Shown here piece by piece: positions 11,923 through 21,835 of a DNA stretch of 64,000 nt. Source of the stretch: Copromyces sp. CBS 386.78. Lineage: Eukaryota > Ascomycota > Sordariomycetes > Sordariales > Sordariaceae. The stretch is taken from contig MU839093.1 in assembly GCA_030685235.1 (NCBI GenBank), positions 434,001 to 498,000 of the forward strand, read 5' to 3'. The translations under genes were made by a program, and so were the position numbers. The stretch's first letter is position 1. Each line of letters opens with the position of its first letter. A model generated the notes under the pieces. That model was not told the DNA's origin and ran no database searches. It saw nothing but the letters and a program-made list of their open reading frames with translations.

Positions 11923-13620
11923 GTTTGGGCTGGGGTTGGATTTGGCGCAAAGCTTCTGGAAATACGTACGGAAGGGGGTTTAATAGATTGGCTGAACAAA
12001 GGAATCCGGAGTCCGGAGTATGTTACTATTAATTAAGGAAATTCTCTCCCTCCCAACCACCTCATCATCATGGGTCGGTTGCCAGAACACATTACTAATT
12101 GCAGCGAGACATTCACTGGCTTTTTATGATACTCCCATCCCGCTTTTGGCATCCTCGTTCCCCATCGGCGAAGCTCCGGTGCCGCTAAGAGCCCGGATCC
12201 GGAACGATCATTCGCCATAGCCGATATTGATGGGGAGTTCCGGCGAAAGCGCGTGTAGATGACTGCCGTGATCACCGATTATTCGCCGTCCGTATACATG
12301 ATCATTTGATGGGCAATGGCCGGTAGAAAGTGGAAGCTGTAAGCGATGATGGTAACCCCGTGGCCGAGATGAATCGGCGTTCAGATCGGAGCTGTAGGTA
12401 GGTATTGCCAAGGCGAGACGATGTGATGCCGAGCTCGCCGTCGACCCCGACACCCGGCGACTTACACCATCGGACACCCTTGTTGTCTCCGGCTATCGGC
12501 CTCCACATGTATGCGGATGCAAGCTTTCCCGATGGACGGAGGCCAGACTCACCAGGCAGTATGCTTCATTCTGTCATATCATCCTTTGAGTATTACTGTA
12601 AGTCGATTTGAACGGCACAACTCCGTAGGCAATTCAACAAAAGTGCCAAGATGACAAAGGAGTTCCGAAAACCGATTTTCCATTCATAACGCGGCGGCCC
12701 CCCACACACGGAATTGGTTTGCGACCGTTGCGCGAACGAGCACCAAATGACATAATTGTTAATAGCTGGCGTTGGCGTCCAATGAGAGATGCAGATGATT
12801 GCGCAATGAGCCGCCAAGGCCGAAAGAAGGAGCGATTGCCCCTCGTCCATGGCGGCGGAGGGGCCAAATTCACCCCGCGTTTTGGAAATCAAAAGCTACA
12901 TGACCCAAAAAGGTTGGGTTGAAGTTCATGTCATGGTGGTGTGCAATTGTGTGAGACATCCCCAAGGTAGGTACACTACTTGTGATGGGAAGGAAAATGG
13001 GATGGATGGATGGCACGCGGTCGAGACTCTCGTCGAGAGTGCAGCGGAGACCACATGTTGCAAGCAAGCTTTCGAGCGGGGAGCATACTGTAGGGATGGA
13101 AGAGACGAGGGACATCCTGACTGAAAGGCTGCCTGCCCTGGGTGGAACAAACGGACTTGTGAGAACCTCGATGAGCTAGCTCCTTTGCTGCGCATGTTAA
13201 GGAAAGGAGAGGAGGAAAGCTAGCCGTATGGCTACGATGAAGCTATATAGAAGACATGTATCTCATTACGTCTTACAGTACGTATACATACACTACGGCT
13301 GATTAAGGCAGCCCATGTCCATCTGGCCAGAAATGGAAGTCTTTCGAAGGCGACATTTTTGGATTTACACTAATAGAATCCGGACGCTAAAATATGTAGG
13401 TACCTCTGCGTGTCCATGTACATGGCGCGAGCTGCTCGTAGGGATTAGTCAAGCTTGCTAGTAGAAACAAGACGGTTTTAAATACCTCCCGCTGTTGCCC
13501 CTCATCACAGTCCTCCCCATATTCTGGTTTTCTTTCAGCTTCTCTCTTCTCTCAACTGTTTCTGCTGTTTCTCTGAGATACCCATTCCTCTTTTCCCAAC
13601 CACACAAAACATCATCCACA
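11923..13620. other. Intergenic region between the Fat1-like and peroxiredoxin genes
   Basis: This 1.7-kb spacer follows the Fat1-like stop and ends in the peroxiredoxin promoter. The final 120 bases before the start codon are rich in C and T, as in a typical leader. No RNA gene, repeat or conserved coding sequence was recognised. Confidence 0.5.
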
Positions 13621-14465
13621 ATGGCCTCCACCGATCGCAACGCTCCGTAAGTCCTTCAGCTCCCTACCCTATGCCATCGCTATCCACCAAGTTCCTTTTT
13701 GCGTGGATGAACGTTTGACTGACCGACCTGTGATTCCTGATGATGCAGCCTCCGCCTGGGCACCATCGCCCCCAACTTCCAGGCTGACACCACCACGGGT
13801 CCCATTGACTTCCACCAGTTCATTGGCGACAACTGGACCATCCTCTTCTCCCACCCCGAAGACTACACCCCCGTCTGCACCACCGAGCTCGGCGAGATGG
13901 CCCGCCTTGAGCCCGAGTTCAAGAAGCGCGGCGTCAAGCTGATCGGTCTCTCTGCCAACACCCTCGGCTCCCACGAGGGCTGGATCAGCGACATCAAGGA
14001 TGTCACCGGCTCCCAGGTCGAGTTCCCCATCATTGCCGACAAGGAGCGCAAGGTTGCCTACCTCTACGACATGTAAGCGCACCGATCACCAGATTCCGAT
14101 GGGGACTTTGAAGAATTGCTAACGCATTCCCCAACAGGATCGACTACCAGGACACCACCAACGTCGACGAGAAGGGCATCGCCTTCACCATCCGCTCCGT
14201 CTTCATCATCGACCCCAAGAAGACCATCCGCACCATCCTTTCCTACCCCGCCTCCACCGGCCGCAACTCGGCCGAGATCCTCCGCATCGTCGACTCCCTC
14301 CAGACCGGCGACAAGCACAAGGTCACCACCCCCATCAACTGGGTCCCCGGTGATGATGTTATCGTCCACCCTTCCATCAAGGGCGAGGAGGCCACCCGTC
14401 TCTTCCCCAACCTCAAGGCCGTCAAGCCTTACCTCCGCTTCACTCCCCTTCCCAAGGACGCTTAA
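13621..14465 (+). CDS. 1-Cys peroxiredoxin (Prx6 family)
   Basis: This thiol peroxidase reduces hydrogen peroxide and alkyl hydroperoxides. Three exons, 13621-13646, 13749-14072 and 14138-14465, give 225 residues, the usual size for the group. Splice phases agree with the protein (P|LRLGTIAPNF and DM|IDYQDT). The active-site motif HPEDYTPVCTTE places the peroxidatic cysteine at residue 52. It is the only cysteine in the protein, so there is no resolving cysteine and recycling must use an external thiol. The long C-terminal part (NWVPGDDVIVHP ... LRFTPLP) is typical of the Prx6 class. I see no clear mitochondrial presequence, so a cytosolic location is likely; yeast Prx1 is mitochondrial. Confidence 0.95.
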
Positions 14466-17400
14466 GCGTGTGCAGGTGTGCATGTAGTTTTTTAGGTTTC
14501 TGGGAGGCAGGTTGGGTCGGAGTTTTTATTTTATTTTTCAAGCGTGCCTAGTCACACAAAATAAATCGAATGAATGACTTGAAGGACAATGACCGCTCCT
14601 GAATCCTGCACCGTTGACCATCTCTTTGGCGCTTGATTCGGGAACAGATTCGCTCTACTGATTCACACGTCTCGCAGTTGCCGACTTACTAGCCCCCACG
14701 GGCTTTGGCCTGACACATCCGGCTACCGAGGAAACACCATGATTGCTGAATGTTTTGGAAGCTCGAATGATGACTTTAACGGTGGCATGGGGCTGGACCT
14801 TCGCATGTAATATGTACAACTGGTGTGCTTCGCGTCATAGGCAATTCTCAGCATCACCGCTGAACTTGTGCAAGAGTCGCAAAACCTAGCTACCGCAGGA
14901 CCTGCCTTTCGAAAATCTGCGCCGCAGATACCATGTGAACATCAAAGAAACGTGCAAGCTGTGAACTGAGATATTGGGAGCAAGGGTCGCATACGAGTCC
15001 AAACCGGGTACAAATTGCTATAATGGACGGTTGATATACCACAATATGTCCAAGGACTACGGCAGAGAATGGATTCTCTGGTTTTTGTGAAACATTCATG
15101 TAAAACGGGGACTCGAGTATCAATTAGTGCCATGCGGACAAATAATGCTGGGTGTAGATATACACAAATACCGAGCGGATAGGTTGGAGAATTTTGGCCT
15201 CGTTTACACAGCCGGCGTCTCCTAAAAAAACAGTTGGGTTCGAGCTGGGGTGGTAAGGTATGCGCTTAGGTACCTACCCGGCGCATAGAACTACCGTATA
15301 AGGAAGGATCCAATACATAGGTACTCAACGAGAACCGAAAAAGTGGGGGCGTGGCACGGGTATGGGCATCACGATCGCACTCAGCTCTGAAAAGGATAAC
15401 TAAGGTAGGCAGGTATACATAGCAAGCGCGCGGCCACAGTTTACCTAGGTAGTTGGGTTTCCTTTGGTTGACTGTGCTTTTTTTTCGTTTATATCGGCAG
15501 TGGTGTTTCGTATCCGAAAACTCTAAAAGGGGGAATATCACGGGGCGTTCAGTCGGCGCGATGGAAGTGAACGATCGAGCGATGAAAACTGTGAACCTTG
15601 TCGGCCACGGCGGGCGAGATAACGGTAGGGATGTGATTGAGTCAAACCGGAAACTGGGTGGGATGGCAGTGGATAGGTAGAGGTAGTTAACGGGTTTCTG
15701 TTAAAAGGGGGAAGGGGTATAGTGTAGGTGTGTTAAGTGCAGTATGTCGATGAACAACATAAGTCAAGGACTGTGTCAGCTGATAGTTAAAAAAAAAAAA
15801 AAAAAAAAGGTTTCAGAAGGAAGCGGGAGATGTGTTACTCTTCAGAATAGTAATCAAGTTTAACAAAGGAGCAACATGCCCACGAGCACTGATGGACCAA
15901 CGAAAAGATGCCCGGGAGCAACGTGCGTCGTGGGGAACTTCAACTTTCATGTGCTGAGAGTGTGGATCCCGAGGGAGTCCCTGCGTAGGTAATTCTTGGC
16001 ATTGCTTCTCGAAGGCGGACGATTCGCTGACATTAGTGAAAGCGCCGCAAGTTTAAGCCACCACCTGATCCGTGCGGCTCTCTTTGTCGAACTAAATGTG
16101 GTGCCTTGGATCCATCATCCACGAGAACCAAGCGGAGCGCCGTCGTGCCTACATATCTCTAGCGCGACTGATGCCTGCCCCTGAATGGCTTATTATCTTA
16201 TGGCGAAGGCAGACGGGAGTCAAAGACACTTCAAGATTGGTCTTGAGAAGAGAGTTGCAAAAGAGAGTTTTGGAAGTTTTTTCGCTTGTTATTTTCTTAC
16301 CCATTGGGAGCATCTTTGCAGGCTTGCGCCGTCCCCGGTATCTATTTTCGTAAAGGTTCCAAAGTGTAACTATAGTTCGCTTCGTTCTCTTTGAAGGAAG
16401 GGGGTTTAGTTCGGCGATTCTTCCAAGTGGTCACCCGCACGGGATCAAAGAGGAAAGGTGTAGTGTAAGTAGTAGCAAGTAACAAGCCCATTCCCAATTT
16501 CTTGTCTACTGTCCGACACACTTCCTTTTTCTCCTCTTTACACCAAACGGCGAGTAATCGCCGCACCCTACTCCTTACAAACTACACTGCGTATACACGC
16601 GAGTGCACATGCACGCGCGCGCGCACATATCGAAATCTCTGGTCTATACGTGGTATCCTCTGCCTTTTGAATACGATCCAAGCAACCTTACGAACGAACA
16701 CCGAGTCCGTGCGGCAACCCTGCAACCTCTACCTGCACACCGGTGCTCTCTGCCTCGGACAAGTCGAACGTATCGATCATTCCATCAATTCGTCTCTTCA
16801 TCCCTCTCGACTTTCGTCCGTCGTCTGTCCCGCCTGACCATCCCATCTTTTCGCCCACCCGTTCGCCTGCGCGTCTGCCCCGCGACCCTTATACCACGCT
16901 CGACGAAGCCCTGGACGACGACTTCGGAAAGACACCCGATCGGAAATTAAAGCATTAACTTCGGTCGCAACATCAATTCCATCTTCGAAGCTATAGTCTT
17001 ATACGGCGGAAACAGTCCACGGCACACCGTCACCTTGATACGTTTGCAACGGTTCTGATCAGGTACGCTGCGCATTGCCCATTTTCCCATGCCCGCGCTG
17101 TCAAATCTGTCATTCCTCGGCCCCTGATCCCTCTCCGTCTCTTGTCGCCGCCCATGGACCATGATGCTTGCCCATATCGTCATTGTCTTCCCATTCCTAC
17201 CCTGTGCCATTGCGCAGTCCCCCGAGCCACGCCGCCCTTCCCGTGATGGATTGAGGTCCCGGATACTCAGGGCACCTCCGAGTTCGCACTGCCCGTATTG
17301 CTACTGCCCCCACAACATGTTTGGCTTTCTGCTTCAGATCGGCTGGCCAAGGTTCCCTTCTTCGCTGTGCTGGTAGGGAACATCGCTGCTCGAGATAGGA

Positions 17401-17802
17401 GCAAAGGCCGCGGACTGGCCGGAGAGCCGTTGGAACTTACTCGGGGCAGCCCGGTGTGTCCAGCCCCCTGGCTCCGTCCAAGATGTGAATGCTGGCCATC
17501 GCTCACCTTGATCTATTGTCCCTGGCATTGACTCCTGTCTGTGCCTCAACCGCTGACCCGGCCCATCCTGGGCTTTTCCCTCCCATTCTTTCCGTGTTTG
17601 CCATTTGCCAGGTGACTGGATGGATCTTGGCTTGCTCTTCACATTCCCTTTTGTCGCGCCGTCGCCCTACTTCACTGCTCTTTTACACGGCCTTTTCCTT
17701 CCCTTGGCTTCTTGTGACTATGCCCATGTCTTGTCACCTGTTTCACTCTCGAGAGCCTTTTTACCCAGATAGTTTTGCGCTGCAGGCGCAGCAACTGTCG
17801 AC
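14466..17802. other. Long gene-free stretch upstream of the kelch gene
   Basis: These 3.3 kb contain no coding sequence I can support. A 20-base A run lies at 15789-15808. From about 16450 to 17800 the plus strand becomes pyrimidine-rich, as fungal leaders do, and several short upstream open frames occur. One is a bare start-stop (ATG TGA) at 17483-17488. I infer a long 5' leader for the kelch gene at 17803, possibly with an intron, but the sequence alone does not fix a transcription start. Confidence 0.45.
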
Positions 17803-20800
17803 ATGGCGGGCTTTGGACTGACACCGACAACTTCAGGCCAGCAGCCGCCGAGTGCTTTCGACCTCAGTCACTTCTCCGACTCCGAACCCGAGGAACAGAC
17901 CTCTCGTTCCCTTACGAGAACCCCGTCCGACTTCTTCTCTTCAGCCTTCCGCGGCATCAAGAAGTTCACTTCCGGTCGAGAGGAGTTTGCGAGGCTCACG
18001 CGCCAAACTTCACAGCTCGCTCTACGACGACCTTCTGAGCCCTGCGTGCCCACCGCAGAGCCATCTTCCAAATCGTCTCCGATAAATATAAAATCTCCAA
18101 ACCCTTCCAAGGCGCAGCAACATGCACGGAGCCTGAGTCTTCGAAACTGCCTTGCAAAACCTTTACCGGAACCTCCTCCACCAACGCCTTCCCCAACGAG
18201 CCCATCAACGCCCACGTCATTCCCTCAGTTCACCCAGGAGCCGCTAGAAACGACCTGGATGGACCCTGGTCGAACAAGAACCATGGATCCGGCATCGTCA
18301 ATGGAGATGGGAGGTGGCGGCATGTATATGAGATCACAGGATGCCGCACGCCAGGATGTCAGCATGAACAGCAGTCAAAGCAGCTTCGCGAGTGTGCACA
18401 GATCAGAGGCAGGAGATGGACGCCAGGAAAACTTGACACCGAGGAGTAATGGGCCAATGTCTGCCGGCCCCTCTCCCAACGGTGGCCAAGGGAGGCCACA
18501 AGGAGCGGGTGGTGGTGGTGGTGGTGGGCCGCATCCAATGTCCTCGCCGTCACAGCATTTGTCGGGTTTGATGTGCAATGTGCACCGGACAACAGGCAGA
18601 GAGCCGCCGCCTCTGGTTGGCGCCACGACAACAGTCTTGGGAGACAAACTATTCGTATTTGGTGGAAGGATACTGTCGAGAACCAAGCCGGCGCCGTTAA
18701 CAGCTGATCTGTACGAGCTGGACCTCATCCGGCGACACTGGTCCAAGATCAAGACATCCGGAGATGTTCCCCCACCTCGCTATTTCCACTCCATGTGCGC
18801 TCTCGGCGATACGAAACTTGTTTGCTATGGTGGTATGTCCCCGATATCAAGCCAAAACACAATAGCGCAGGACCAACAGCCCGAGGTCAAGGTCATGTCG
18901 GATATATACGTTTATGACGCGCAGTCGAGGAAGTGGACCTTCGTTCAGACACAAGATGCCCCTCAAGGACGATATGCTCATTGCGCATGCATTCTCCCGT
19001 CGTCGGCCTCTTTTGCGTCCCATAGGGCCCCGTTCTCGGCGCTGCAGCATAATCCCTCATCGGGGAACCCCAATGAAGGTCGCATTGGGATTGATATCGA
19101 TGGGACTGGCGGCGCCGAAATGGTGGTTATAGGAGGCCAAGATGCTGCGAATCACTACATCGAGCAGATCAGCGTCTTCAACCTGCGAAGCCTCAAGTGG
19201 GTTTCAACCGAACAGCTGGGCAAGAGCTGCGGTGCGTATAGGAGTGTGGTTGCTCCCCTGCCACCATCTCTCGCGGCAAAGATGGGCAAGCCACACCCGG
19301 TAAGCGGACGGCAGGACCCAGGAGCAGCTACTACCCAGGAGGCCAAGGATGCTGGATCGAGCATGCTGATTTACAGCAACTACAACTTCCTTGACGTCAA
19401 GCTGGAGTTGCAAGTACGATCGAGCGATGGAACCCTTGTTGAAACCACAATGAAGGATCAATACAGTCCGCCGGGATTGCGATTTCCCAATGGAGGAATC
19501 ATTGATCACTACTTCGTAGTCAGCGGCACCTATCTCACCTCCTCGAAGCAGGAGTATGCCCTTTGGGCATTGGATCTACGGAACCTGAGCTGGAGCAGGA
19601 TCGATGCCGGAGGCGCTGTCTTCAGTCAGGGAAGTTGGAACAGAGGCGTGCTGTGGAACAGGAGGAACACGTTCGTCGTCTTGGGACACCGGAAGAGAAG
19701 TCTTGTGGATGACTATAATCATCGACGCATTAACTTCAGCAATGTATGCATGGTAGAGCTGGAGGCCTTTGGTTTCTACGATAACCCACGAAAAACGGCG
19801 CCCATGGGCGGCTTCGTCAGCGCCAGTAGTCCTTTTACCGGTCCTGGATTGAGTCTAGCCCGTAAGGCGGGCTTTACTGCCGGCGGTAGACAACACAGTC
19901 GCGCTGCTGAAGAGCTTGGAGAGAAGGTGCTTATGATGCGGGAGTTGGCGGACATGGATATTCTGTGCATAGGAGGCGAAAGAATACCCGTCAACTCTAG
20001 AATCGTTGCCAGGCGATGGGGCCCGTACTTTGTCCAGCTTCTCCGGGAGGGGACAGCCTGCCAGGACGGCAGCGACGTCATGACACTCAGATCCAACTCC
20101 ATTTCGGCGTCTTCTGGCATGGGCCGCAGTTCCAACATGACACCCACGCCCGGAAACAGGAGTACGATGGAGAGTCAGACGTCGGTATACTCGGGTGGTA
20201 GCTCAACTGGCAAGCCGCCCAGCACCGCCGCTACATCTGTTGCGGGAAGCATCATGTCACCAACGGGTGCAGACCCTGCCACGCTCAACAGTGCCCCAAC
20301 ACCGCGTACTCTTGCGCCAAACAACCGACCGCGATGCCTCTATCTGCCGCACACCTTTCTCACCATCCAAGCACTTCTCCACTTCCTCTATACCTCCAGC
20401 CTCCCCCAGCCTACCTCGCCGTTGTGCACTCCACAAATCCTCTGCAGTCTCCTCCAAATAGCGCGGCCGTACCGGGTAGATGGTCTCCTCGAGGCGGTGG
20501 TAGAACGCCTTCATAACCTACTCGACAGCCGAAACGCAGCCGCAGTGTTCAACGCGACTGCCATGGCGGCCGGAGGCGGACGCGGCATTGACGGTACCCT
20601 CAACCCCAACTTCTTCCCGCCTGTCGACCTGGATGGTTTAGCCAGCCCGGTTGGATCAATGCCACCTTCCGCTAACGGCAGCGAGTATGGTGGTGGTGGT
20701 GGTGGTGGTGGTGGCGGTGGCGGTAGCCTTGCTGCAAGGACGGCGGCGTTGCATATCAACACGACCGGGCTTCAGCAGGTCAGGAGACCGCCTAGCGAGG

Positions 20801-21129
20801 AGGAGTTGAGCGCTACGAACAGCGTGAGTGGAAGTGAGTGGTCGGATATGGGGGAGCAGGAAAGGGATCGAGGAGGTGAAATCTGGTCTGGTGAACTGAG
20901 CAGTGTCATTGGCCTGCAGAAGAGAGGTCTGAGGGGCCTGATGGAGGGCCGGAGGATGAGAGAGCGGACGGGAACGAACCCTGGGATGGGACCGGGAGGA
21001 CCAGGACATGGACCGAGTGGGCCGCATGGAGGTCCCGCAGGACCGGGCCTTTACGGATCAACTCCCACGGCGACATCTTCGATGCAACATATGCAACAAC
21101 GTGGCGGGATGGGTATGGGTGGTCCTTGA
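17803..21129 (+). CDS. Kelch-repeat / BTB protein, Ral2-like
   Basis: One uninterrupted exon encodes 1108 residues. The first 250 are low-complexity (Ser, Pro, Gly). Residues about 260-640 carry kelch-type motifs, for example GDKLFVFGG near 280, KLVCYGG near 343 and a later MVVIGGQD, which should fold as a beta propeller. After this, ADMDILCIGGERIPVNSRIVARR (about 705-730) and a region near 845-915 (LPHTFLTIQALLHFLYTSSLP, then LLQIARPYRVDGLLEAVVERL) look like two halves of a BTB/POZ domain split by a Ser/Thr-rich insert. Two glycine runs lie near 236-243 and 963-976. The kelch-plus-BTB order recalls fission yeast Ral2, which is needed for Ras1 activation; that assignment is from memory and moderate. 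The copia element inserted about 280 bp downstream of the stop. Confidence 0.75.
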   Translation: MAGFGLTPTTSGQQPPSAFDLSHFSDSEPEEQTSRSLTRTPSDFFSSAFRGIKKFTSGREEFARLTRQTSQLALRRPSEPCVPTAEPSSKSSPINIKSPNPSKAQQHARSLSLRNCLAKPLPEPPPPTPSPTSPSTPTSFPQFTQEPLETTWMDPGRTRTMDPASSMEMGGGGMYMRSQDAARQDVSMNSSQSSFASVHRSEAGDGRQENLTPRSNGPMSAGPSPNGGQGRPQGAGGGGGGGPHPMSSPSQHLSGLMCNVHRTTGREPPPLVGATTTVLGDKLFVFGGRILSRTKPAPLTADLYELDLIRRHWSKIKTSGDVPPPRYFHSMCALGDTKLVCYGGMSPISSQNTIAQDQQPEVKVMSDIYVYDAQSRKWTFVQTQDAPQGRYAHCACILPSSASFASHRAPFSALQHNPSSGNPNEGRIGIDIDGTGGAEMVVIGGQDAANHYIEQISVFNLRSLKWVSTEQLGKSCGAYRSVVAPLPPSLAAKMGKPHPVSGRQDPGAATTQEAKDAGSSMLIYSNYNFLDVKLELQVRSSDGTLVETTMKDQYSPPGLRFPNGGIIDHYFVVSGTYLTSSKQEYALWALDLRNLSWSRIDAGGAVFSQGSWNRGVLWNRRNTFVVLGHRKRSLVDDYNHRRINFSNVCMVELEAFGFYDNPRKTAPMGGFVSASSPFTGPGLSLARKAGFTAGGRQHSRAAEELGEKVLMMRELADMDILCIGGERIPVNSRIVARRWGPYFVQLLREGTACQDGSDVMTLRSNSISASSGMGRSSNMTPTPGNRSTMESQTSVYSGGSSTGKPPSTAATSVAGSIMSPTGADPATLNSAPTPRTLAPNNRPRCLYLPHTFLTIQALLHFLYTSSLPQPTSPLCTPQILCSLLQIARPYRVDGLLEAVVERLHNLLDSRNAAAVFNATAMAAGGGRGIDGTLNPNFFPPVDLDGLASPVGSMPPSANGSEYGGGGGGGGGGGGSLAARTAALHINTTGLQQVRRPPSEEELSATNSVSGSEWSDMGEQERDRGGEIWSGELSSVIGLQKRGLRGLMEGRRMRERTGTNPGMGPGGPGHGPSGPHGGPAGPGLYGSTPTATSSMQHMQQRGGMGMGGP

Positions 21130-21376
21130 TTTGGATATGAGACAAAGTGCGTGAGCGGAGCGGATAGTATAGCATGTCGTTGATTTAACCTGGGATTTAG
21201 CGGGCATATAGGAGGCGATGGCCATGTGTGGGAGTCGGAGACTGATAGGCGTATGCGGATGTCATATATAGATGGATGTTTAGTAGGTAGAGGTAGTTTA
21301 TAATGGATAAACGATGCCAGTGGGCAGAAGCGGAGTCGGACATGGCTACTGTACAAATCTCGTCGCCATAAAAGCA

Positions 21377-21398
21377 CTGCCCAGTGCCCACTGGGCAG
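21377..21398. repeat. 22-bp perfect inverted repeat beside the transposon
   Basis: The arms CTGCCCAGTG and CACTGGGCAG are exact reverse complements separated by two bases, so single-stranded DNA or RNA here could form a 10-bp hairpin. It ends 5 bp before the GAATA target duplication of the copia element and about 250 bp past the kelch stop codon. Confidence 0.85.
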
Positions 21399-21403
21399 TA
21401 GAT

Positions 21404-21408
21404 GAATA
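21404..21408. repeat. Target-site duplication, left copy (GAATA)
   Basis: GAATA directly precedes the left LTR and recurs directly after the right LTR at 27297-27301. A five-base duplication is what a copia-type integrase leaves. Confidence 0.9.
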
Positions 21409-21570
21409 TGTTGGAGAGGCCCGTGCACCTGGCCATGGCACAGACCAGGCAGGGTACAGCCTCCCTTTAGATTTAGCCCTCCAGACCTTTCCATATAGTT
21501 TTTCCAGACTTAACAACTCAATTTAATACATCATATATTATAGCTTTTTCATTACCTTGTACGTCGCACA
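21409..21570 (+). repeat. Left LTR, 162 bp
   Basis: The repeat starts with TG and ends with CA, the usual retroviral-type termini. It aligns without gaps to the right LTR at 27135-27296, and every difference is a transition. Its outer two thirds keep a GC-rich, apparently unmutated sequence, while its inner third has lost CpA and TpG sites to TpA. Confidence 0.95.
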
Positions 21571-21582
21571 GGTTATAAGCCC
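21571..21582 (+). other. Primer-binding site, half-tRNA type
   Basis: Directly after the left LTR the sequence is GGTTATAAGCCC. It matches the complement of the anticodon-loop region of initiator tRNA-Met (GGTTATGGGCCC) except for two G-to-A changes, which fit RIP. Drosophila copia and yeast Ty5 use this internal half-tRNA primer instead of the tRNA 3' end. Confidence 0.6.
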
Positions 21583-21689
21583 TTTGAAGCTATTATAATT
21601 AATTAATTAACGATCGAAACCTATTAAATTTAATCCGGGAATTAAATTTATTGTTATTTAACTCGCAAACGATCTTCGTCGTTACGCGC

Positions 21690-21835
21690 GATTATAATTG
21701 ACTTTTGAATCGTTAATAACCGACTTTCGAATCGTTAATTACCAATCTATACTATATTCGTAGGCCTACTAACCTTAATACATTTACCAACCTTCGAATC
21801 GTTAATTAACAATTAATACCGTAATCGTAGGCCTA
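21690..21835 (+). repeat. Direct repeats in the element's leader
   Basis: A short motif, TCGAATCGTTAAT with close variants, occurs at least three times between about 21700 and 21805. A second motif, CGTAGGCCTAC, occurs twice, near 21760 and 21825. The spacing suggests a leader built from partly decayed tandem units just inside the left LTR. Confidence 0.6.

Noticed and set aside
16502..17821. Frames of 71-115 codons before the kelch gene as separate genes
   Set aside because: They are Pro/Ser/Arg-rich, overlap each other and sit in pyrimidine-rich leader-like DNA; upstream frames in a leader are more likely than independent genes.
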